A stretch of 37,450 nt of DNA from Oscillibacter sp. ER4 (lineage in GTDB: Bacteria > Bacillota > Clostridia > Oscillospirales > Oscillospiraceae), in NCBI RefSeq assembly GCF_000765235.1, contig NZ_JPJG01000050.1, positions 1 to 37,450 on the forward strand. The letters run 5' to 3'. Positions 33,043 through 37,450 of this stretch are shown in pieces (the stretch's first letter is position 1; every line of letters begins with the position of its first letter). The translations under genes and the position numbers were made by a program. Under the pieces are notes generated by a model. That model was not told the DNA's origin, made no database searches, and saw only the letters and a list, made by a program, of their open reading frames with translations.

Positions 33043-33071
33043 ATTATACCCCGCTATTTTCAAAATTGCAA
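33043..33071 (-). promoter_or_regulatory. SigA promoter for rpsB-tsf
   Basis: Minus strand TTGCAA (33071-33066), 17-base spacer, TATAAT (33048-33043). Confidence 0.88.
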
Positions 33072-33204
33072 GCACTTTTTGAAAAATCCTCTGTTTTTCC
33101 CGTTTTCTTTTCCTTTTGCCGCCTTTCCCGCGTCGTTTTCCCGCGCTCTTGCACCCAGAAGTTGTCATTTTCCTTTTTTAATAATGTCTTTCTAAAATTT
33201 AGGC

Positions 33205-33232
33205 TTGCAAAAATGTCGAAAATCCTTATAAT
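33205..33232 (+). promoter_or_regulatory. SigA promoter firing antisense through ylmC/ymxH toward gltS
   Basis: Plus strand TTGCAA (33205-33210), 16-base spacer, TATAAT (33227-33232). No plus-strand gene starts until gltS at 33690, so the RNA would run antisense to ylmC/ymxH and form a leader of about 450 bases. Confidence 0.6.
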
Positions 33233-33275
33233 ATGATAAGTCTGCTATTGGGGGACTTTTCGTCCGCCGCCCTTT

Positions 33276-33566
33276 TCAGTACCGGCGGCGGCGCGTGCGG
33301 TGCTCTCTGCGTGGGATCTCCTGGCGCGGAAAGGGCTTGTCAATGAGAATGATATCGTCCCCGATCTGCTTGATACACTCCCATGGGATGCAGTATTCCT
33401 CTCCCCGGCCGAACAGCCCGAAAAAACGGTACGGCCCGGGAATGATGAGTGCGGTGAGCTGCCCGTCCGGCAGCCTGCATTCCACGTCGCCCACATAGCC
33501 CAGGCGGCAGCCGTCGCAGATGTTGATGACCTCCTTGCAGCGGAAGTCGGCAAAGCGGCAGTTCAT
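33276..33566 (-). CDS. ylmC: YlmC/YmxH-family sporulation protein
   Basis: A 96-residue PRC-barrel protein with FADFRCKEVINICDGCRLGYVGDVEC and IPWECIKQIGDDIILID, typical of the YlmC/YmxH family found beside sporulation sigma genes. The role in sporulation is poorly defined. The start is ATG 33566 because GGAGG lies 8 bases before it; the ATG at 33572 touches the site. A basic tail (RREHRTRRRRY) closes the protein. The family usually lies beside sigG, and here sigG is only one gene away. A hairpin (33578-33609) ends beside its ribosome binding site. Confidence 0.88.
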   Translation of the reverse strand: MNCRFADFRCKEVINICDGCRLGYVGDVECRLPDGQLTALIIPGPYRFFGLFGRGEEYCIPWECIKQIGDDIILIDKPFPRQEIPRREHRTRRRRY

Positions 33567-33637
33567 GCGCATCCCCTCCTGTTCCCTTTCATTGTATTTC
33601 CGGAACAGGAAGTCCTATCCCTCGCATTTCCCGCGAC

Positions 33638-33671
33638 TTCTCTCCGGGCTATGCCGGAGAGAAAATTTTTT
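33638..33671 (+). terminator. Intrinsic terminator in the gltS leader (candidate attenuator)
   Basis: Perfect 10-bp stem TTCTCTCCGG (33638-33647) with 33654-33663, loop of six, then AATTTTTT. It is only 6 bases before the gltS ribosome binding site. An alternative pairing, GAAGTC (33609-33614) with GACTTC (33635-33640), would use part of its left arm. Confidence 0.85.
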
Positions 33672-33689
33672 CTACGGAGGTTCCCCCAC

Positions 33690-34883
33690 ATGACAGAGAT
33701 CCAGCTCAATATGTACCATGCCCTCGCGCTTGGCGCCGCCATGTACGCCCTCGGCCTGGTGCTGACGAAGAAGATCCCCGTGTTCAGCCGCTTCTGCATC
33801 CCCGCTCCCCTGGTCGGCGGTCTGTGCTTCGCGATCCTCAACACCATCCTCTATGCCACGGGCACGGCGGTCATCACCTTTGACGACACACTGCAAACGG
33901 TCTTTATGGTCTTCTTCTTCACGACCGTCGGCTTCACTGTGTCCATCCCGATGCTGCTCAAGAGTGGCAAATCCGTCATCATGCTCCTTATTTTGAGCGT
34001 TGTGATGATCATTTTGCAGAATGTCGTCGGCAGCGGCGTGATGGCGCTGATGGGCAAAGATCCGCTCTACGGTCTCGCCTGCGGCTCTATCGCGATGATT
34101 GGCGGCCCCGGCACGGCGGCGGGTATTGGTCCTGACCTTGACGCGGCCGGTGCCATCGGCGGCACGACGGTCGCCGTCGCGGCGGCGACGTTCGGCCTCA
34201 TCTTCGGCTCGCTCCTCGGCGGCCCGATCGCCCGCAAGCTCATCGTCAAGAACCACCTGCGCGACGAGCTCGCAGAGCAGACGGTGGAAGAGGATGTCGA
34301 CGACACGCATTACAACACCCACGCCAATAACTTTGTCTACGGTTTCCTGCTGCTGATGTTCTGCGCCGGCGTCGGCAACGTCGTCAGCGTTCTGCTCACG
34401 AACCTCTGCGGCTTCAGCTTCCCCATTTACATTGGTTCGATGCTCGTGGCCGTCGTCATCCGCAACGTGATCGACCACTTCAAGATCATGGAGTTCCCCG
34501 CCGCCGAGATCAGCACGATGGGCAACATGTTCCTCGCGATTTTCCTCTCGATGGCACTCTCGGGCCTCAAGCTCTGGCAGCTCGTCGATCTGGCGCTGCC
34601 GATGATCGTCGCCCTCGCCGCCGAGGTGCTGCTGATGGTCGTCTTCTCGCTACTGGTCGTCTTCCCGGTCATGGGCCGCGATTACGACGCCGCGATGATC
34701 ACCGCCGGCTTCATCGGCTTCGGCATGGGCGCCACGTCCAACGCCATGGCCAACATGCAGGCCGTTTCCCGCCGCTACGGTCCCTCTCCCTCGGCCTACT
34801 TCGTCATCCCGATGGTCGGCGGCCTCTTCAACGACTTCTTCAACGCTGCGATCATTGCATTCTGTATCGGTCTTCTTGCGTGA
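33690..34883 (+). CDS. gltS: Sodium/glutamate symporter
   Basis: GltS (ESS family) imports glutamate with sodium. The 397-residue protein has about ten membrane helices and two inverted repeat halves; the family's glycine-rich segments are present: GGPGTAAGIGPDLDAAGA in the first half and GFIGFGMGATSNAMANMQAV in the second, both part of the substrate site. ATG 33690 follows GGAGG. The leader contains an intrinsic terminator, so expression may be attenuated. It stands between ylmC/ymxH and sigG, an unusual place for a transporter. Confidence 0.95.
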   Translation: MTEIQLNMYHALALGAAMYALGLVLTKKIPVFSRFCIPAPLVGGLCFAILNTILYATGTAVITFDDTLQTVFMVFFFTTVGFTVSIPMLLKSGKSVIMLLILSVVMIILQNVVGSGVMALMGKDPLYGLACGSIAMIGGPGTAAGIGPDLDAAGAIGGTTVAVAAATFGLIFGSLLGGPIARKLIVKNHLRDELAEQTVEEDVDDTHYNTHANNFVYGFLLLMFCAGVGNVVSVLLTNLCGFSFPIYIGSMLVAVVIRNVIDHFKIMEFPAAEISTMGNMFLAIFLSMALSGLKLWQLVDLALPMIVALAAEVLLMVVFSLLVVFPVMGRDYDAAMITAGFIGFGMGATSNAMANMQAVSRRYGPSPSAYFVIPMVGGLFNDFFNAAIIAFCIGLLA

Positions 34884-34934
34884 GAACCGTTTGAGGGCGC
34901 AAAGTCCATCGAAGCGCGCCGAACGATAAAAAAT

Positions 34935-35015
34935 ATCCCCGCCTCCCGTTTCGTATGTTTCCGCCGCGTGCGGACATACTGAAAGCACTATGCACGGGAG
35001 GCGGGGATTCTTTTT
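34935..35015 (+). terminator. Large hairpin covering the sigG ribosome binding site
   Basis: Perfect 15-bp inverted repeat 34935-34949 with 34994-35008, loop of 44 bases, followed by TCTTTTT and then the sigG ATG. The 3' arm carries the only ribosome binding site, GGGAGGCGGGG. Inside the loop a smaller stem forms, GTATGT (34953-34958) with ACATAC (34974-34979) and CCGC (34961-34964) with GCGG (34970-34973). As RNA it can terminate gltS transcription and hide the sigG site. Confidence 0.85.
34953..34981 (+). promoter_or_regulatory. SigF/SigG-like promoter for sigG inside the hairpin loop
   Basis: GTATG (34953-34957), 17 bases, CATACTG (34975-34981), close to the SigG consensus. The extended -10 GGACATACTG (34972-34981) fits the SigF pattern GGNNANAHTR at all ten positions, with a 14-base spacer. 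The start near 34988 would leave the 5' arm of the hairpin out of the RNA. Confidence 0.65.
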
Positions 35016-35786
35016 ATGCTTGGCAAGGTGGAGATCTGCGGCGTGAACACGACGAAGCTGCCGACGCTGACCGCCGCGGAGACGGACGCGCTGCTTCATC
35101 GCGCAAAGGACGGCGACGCAGCCGCGCGCGAAAAGCTCGTCGAGGGCAATCTGCGGCTGGTGCTGTCGGTCATCCAGCGCTTTTCCGGCCGAGGGGAAAA
35201 CGCGGACGACCTCTTTCAGGTCGGCTGCGTGGGGCTACTAAAGGCCATCGACAACTTCGACACTTCGCAGAATGTTCGTTTTTCCACCTACGGCGTGCCG
35301 ATGATCATCGGCGAGATCCGGCGGTATCTGCGCGACAACAGCTCCATTCGCGTCAGCCGCTCGATGCGCGACACGGCCTACCGCGTCTTACAAGCGCGTG
35401 AAAAGCTCCAGCGCGAGCAGCAGCGCGAGCCCACGGTCGAGCAGATCGCGCGCGAGCTCGGCATCCGGCACGAGGAGGTCGTCTTCGCCATGGACGCCGT
35501 ATGCGACCCCGTATCGCTCTTTGAGCCCATCTACTCCGACGGCGGCGACGCCGTGTGCGTCATGGATCAGGTGCGCGACACCAAGAACACCGACGAGGAC
35601 TGGCTCGAGCAGATCGCGCTCAAAGAGGCCATGGCGCGCCTGAGCGAGCGCGAGCGCCAGATCCTCGCCCTGCGCTACTCCGACGGCAAAACACAGATGG
35701 AGGTCTCAAGCGAGATTGGCATCTCGCAGGCGCAGGTCTCGCGCCTTGAGAAAAACGCCATCAAGAGCATCAAGAAGAATATGTAG
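35016..35786 (+). CDS. sigG: Forespore sigma factor SigG
   Basis: SigG drives late forespore genes. The 256-residue protein starts MLGKVEICGVNTTKLPTLT, the hallmark of SigG, and has region 2 (RLVLSVIQRFSGRGENADDLFQVGCVGL, then FSTYGVPMIIGEIRRYLRDN), region 3 and region 4 (MARLSERERQILALRYSDGKTQMEVSSEIGISQAQVSRLEK). ATG 35016 has GGGAGGCGGGG upstream, with the site inside a strong hairpin. SigF/SigG-like promoter sequences in the loop fit the known control of the gene by SigF and then by SigG itself. The gene ends at an intrinsic terminator. (Regions are quoted in parts.). Confidence 0.96.
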   Translation: MLGKVEICGVNTTKLPTLTAAETDALLHRAKDGDAAAREKLVEGNLRLVLSVIQRFSGRGENADDLFQVGCVGLLKAIDNFDTSQNVRFSTYGVPMIIGEIRRYLRDNSSIRVSRSMRDTAYRVLQAREKLQREQQREPTVEQIARELGIRHEEVVFAMDAVCDPVSLFEPIYSDGGDAVCVMDQVRDTKNTDEDWLEQIALKEAMARLSERERQILALRYSDGKTQMEVSSEIGISQAQVSRLEKNAIKSIKKNM

Positions 35787-35794
35787 ACTCAGGC

Positions 35795-35831
35795 AAAAAG
35801 GAGCGGAAACGTTTTCGCTCCTTTTTCCGTT
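35795..35831 (+). terminator. Intrinsic terminator of sigG
   Basis: Stem AAAAAGGAGCG (35795-35805) with 35816-35826, extended inward by GAAAC/GTTTT, then T-rich sequence. Confidence 0.88.
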
Positions 35832-35838
35832 TCTTCTC

Positions 35839-35866
35839 TTGACTTTATCCGCCATTTTATTACAAT
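35839..35866 (+). promoter_or_regulatory. SigA promoter for the FAD-dependent protein
   Basis: TTGACT (35839-35844), 16-base spacer, TACAAT (35861-35866). In the leader CCTCC (35898-35902) can pair with the ribosome binding site GGAGG (35921-35925). Confidence 0.65.
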
Positions 35867-35933
35867 ATAGTATGTATTTTTGCGCCGGTGGGATGCTCCT
35901 CCGGCAAATCCGGATCAAACGGAGGTTCCTTCC

Positions 35934-37304
35934 ATGCATTACAACGTCATCATCATTGGCGGCGGCCCCGGCGGCATCTTCTCCGCCTACGAGCTGACAA
36001 AGGATCGCAGCGACCTGCGCGTCGCCGTGTTCGAGGCCGGTCACAGCCTTGAAAAGCGCCACTGCCCCATCGACGGCGACAAGGTCAAGTCCTGCATCCG
36101 CTGCAAGAGCTGCTCGATCATGAGCGGTTTCGGCGGCGCGGGCGCATTTTCCGACGGCAAATACAACATCACCAACGACTTCGGCGGCACGCTGCACGAG
36201 TACATCGGCAAAAAGCAGGCGCTCGACCTCATGCACTATGTCGACGAGATCAACATGGCCTACGGCGGCGAGGGCACGAAGCTCTACTCCACCGCCGGCA
36301 CGAAGTTCAAAAAGCTCTGCATCCAGAATAAGCTCAACCTGCTCGACGCCTCCGTCCGCCATCTCGGCACGGACGTGAACCTCGTCGTGCTCTCGAACCT
36401 CTATGACCTGCTCAAGGACAAGGTCGACTTCTACTTCGATTCTCCCGTCACCACCATCGCCCGCGAGGGCGAAGGCTACCGTGTCACCGTCGGCGAGACG
36501 GACTACACCTGCGACAAGTGCATCGTCTCCGTCGGCCGCGTCGGCAGCAAGTGGATGGAGGGCGTGTGCCAGGAGCTCAAGATCCCCACGAAGTCGAACC
36601 GCGTCGATATCGGTGTGCGCGTGGAGATCCCCGCCGTCGTCTTCTCCCACCTGACCGACGAGCTCTACGAGAGCAAGATCGTCTACCGCACGGAAAAGTT
36701 CGAGGACAACGTCCGCACGTTCTGCATGAACCCCAACGGCATCGTCGTCAACGAGAACACGAACGGCATCGTCACGGTCAACGGCCACAGCTATGAGGAT
36801 AAGTCCCTCCAGACCGAGAACACGAACTTCGCGCTTCTCGTCGCCAAGCACTTCTCCGAGCCGTTCAAGGATTCCAACGGCTACGGCGAGTCCATCGCGC
36901 GCCTGTCCAACATGCTCGGCGGCGGCGTCATTGTTCAGCGCTTCGGCGATCTCGTCCGCGGCCGCCGCAGCACGGTCAAGCGCATCGAAGAAGGCCTCGT
37001 CACGCCGACGCTCGCGGCGACCCCCGGTGATCTGAGCCTTGTGCTGCCCAAGCGCATTCTGGACGGCATCATCGAGATGATCTACGCGCTCGACAAGATC
37101 GCGCCAGGCACCGCAAACGACGATACGCTCCTCTACGGCGTGGAGGTCAAGTTCTACAACATGGAGGTCGCGCTCGACGAGCACCTTGAAACGCCGTACA
37201 AGGGGCTCTATGTCATCGGCGACGGCAGCGGCATTACGCATTCGCTGTCGCACGCATCGGCGAGCGGTGTTTATGTTGCCAGAGAGATTCTGGAAACGGT
37301 TTAA
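35934..37304 (+). CDS. Uncharacterized FAD-dependent oxidoreductase (COG2509 type)
   Basis: A 456-residue flavoprotein with the N-terminal FAD dinucleotide fold VIIIGGGPGGIFSAYEL (5-21) and the C-terminal FAD motif GLYVIGDGSGITHSLSHASASGV. A cluster of cysteines, CPIDG ... KSCIRCKSCSIMSGFGGAGAFSDGK (about 43-78), may bind a metal or take part in redox chemistry, and is typical of the COG2509 group. Function in the group is unknown; a dehydrogenase of some small metabolite is likely. ATG 35934 follows GGAGG. The gene has its own promoter and follows sigG. (Motifs are given in parts.). Confidence 0.9.
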   Translation: MHYNVIIIGGGPGGIFSAYELTKDRSDLRVAVFEAGHSLEKRHCPIDGDKVKSCIRCKSCSIMSGFGGAGAFSDGKYNITNDFGGTLHEYIGKKQALDLMHYVDEINMAYGGEGTKLYSTAGTKFKKLCIQNKLNLLDASVRHLGTDVNLVVLSNLYDLLKDKVDFYFDSPVTTIAREGEGYRVTVGETDYTCDKCIVSVGRVGSKWMEGVCQELKIPTKSNRVDIGVRVEIPAVVFSHLTDELYESKIVYRTEKFEDNVRTFCMNPNGIVVNENTNGIVTVNGHSYEDKSLQTENTNFALLVAKHFSEPFKDSNGYGESIARLSNMLGGGVIVQRFGDLVRGRRSTVKRIEEGLVTPTLAATPGDLSLVLPKRILDGIIEMIYALDKIAPGTANDDTLLYGVEVKFYNMEVALDEHLETPYKGLYVIGDGSGITHSLSHASASGVYVAREILETV

Positions 37305-37306
37305 TT

Positions 37307-37442
37307 TTCTGCTTTGCAGAAGTTGAAATGTTCCCTGCACCGTGCAGGGGACTCGTGGAAAAGGGGGTATTCTCTCACGTGAGAGAATACCCCCTTTTGA
37401 TCCCCCAAGAGAACGGCAGGGGCGTTTCGATCTCGCCCCTGC
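37307..37442. repeat. Cluster of four consecutive inverted repeats
   Basis: Past the last gene lie TTCTGC/GCAGAA (37307-37321), CCCTGCAC/GTGCAGGG (37333-37349), a perfect 40-base palindrome (37359-37398) and GCAGGGGCG/CGCCCCTGC (37416-37442). The second and fourth share the CCCTGC/GCAGGG core. They may be a mobile palindromic repeat unit. No gene is seen to the end of the window. Confidence 0.75.
37359..37398 (+). terminator. Perfect 40-base palindrome, probable bidirectional terminator
   Basis: Two 20-base arms with no spacer meet at CACGTG. The ends are AAAA and TTTT, so it can terminate on either strand, but the length and perfection exceed a normal terminator. Confidence 0.6.
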
Positions 37443-37450
37443 ACCCCTAA

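Noticed and set aside
35706-37340. Open frame of 544 residues on the minus strand
   Set aside because: It is antisense to the FAD-dependent gene and has no recognisable domain.
1-37450. CRISPR array, tRNA or rRNA genes, prophage
   Set aside because: No spaced direct repeats, no cloverleaf with CCA-type ends and no phage gene set were seen on either strand.

Overview
The window looks like a piece of chromosome from a GC-rich, spore-forming, anaerobic Firmicute of the Clostridia, most likely an Oscillospiraceae/Ruminococcaceae-type gut bacterium. The evidence is the set of sporulation genes (sigH, sigG, yunB, spoIIM, a SpoIID-family gene, ylmC/ymxH), Firmicute-type regulation (a tyrosine T-box, an A-type RNase P RNA, SigA promoters with 16-18 base spacers) and gene order (ruvC-ruvA-ruvB, queA-tgt-yajC, spoIIM-xerD, dxs-tlyA-nadK-argR-recN). 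The taxon itself is an inference. Almost everything is core chromosome; the only clear mobile DNA is the end of an IS3-like element at the left edge.

Layout. 1-142: end of an IS element. 179-4370 (minus): murD, yunB and a divergent ligA. 4485-4840 (plus): RNase P RNA. 4956-5537: ECF transporter S component with a long leader. 5900-8399 (minus): DUF1858 protein, trmK, nif3-like, yebC. 8552-9515: zinc-ribbon protein and sigH. 9583-13380 (minus): ruvC, ruvA, an unlisted 52-residue membrane protein, ruvB, glmM. 13496-15039: spoIIM, xerD. 15428-20169 (minus): SpoIID-family protein, queA, tgt, yajC, TIGR04086 membrane protein. 20352-21239 (plus): dapA. 21445-22999: tyrS under a T-box. 23038-31062 (minus): an OLE-type large structured RNA, its membrane partner OapA, then dxs, tlyA, nadK, argR, recN and a degenerate M28 peptidase-fold protein. 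31197-33071: rpsB, tsf. 33276-33566: ylmC/ymxH. 33690-37304 (plus): gltS, sigG, a COG2509-type FAD protein. 37307-37442: a tight cluster of inverted repeats.

The two strongest unusual signals are both in RNA. (1) Between rpsB-tsf and dxs lies a ~650-nt minus-strand structured RNA with its own SigA promoter and a closing helix joining its ends. It is followed at once by a four-helix membrane protein, and the following genes are those known to accompany OLE RNA and OapA. (2) sigG is preceded by a perfect 15-bp inverted repeat whose 3' arm contains the ribosome binding site and which ends in a U-tract. A SigF/SigG-like promoter sits in the loop. Read-through RNA from gltS should therefore be terminated or untranslatable, while RNA made in the forespore would lack the 5' arm and be translated freely. 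Similar hairpins over ribosome binding sites occur at the IS element transposase and at the TIGR04086 gene after yajC.

Most genes fall in compact operons with overlapping or nearly touching ends (dxs/tlyA 4 bp, tlyA/nadK 7 bp, nadK/argR 11 bp, trmK/nif3 17 bp). All alignments, domain calls and RNA folds here were made by eye from the sequence.
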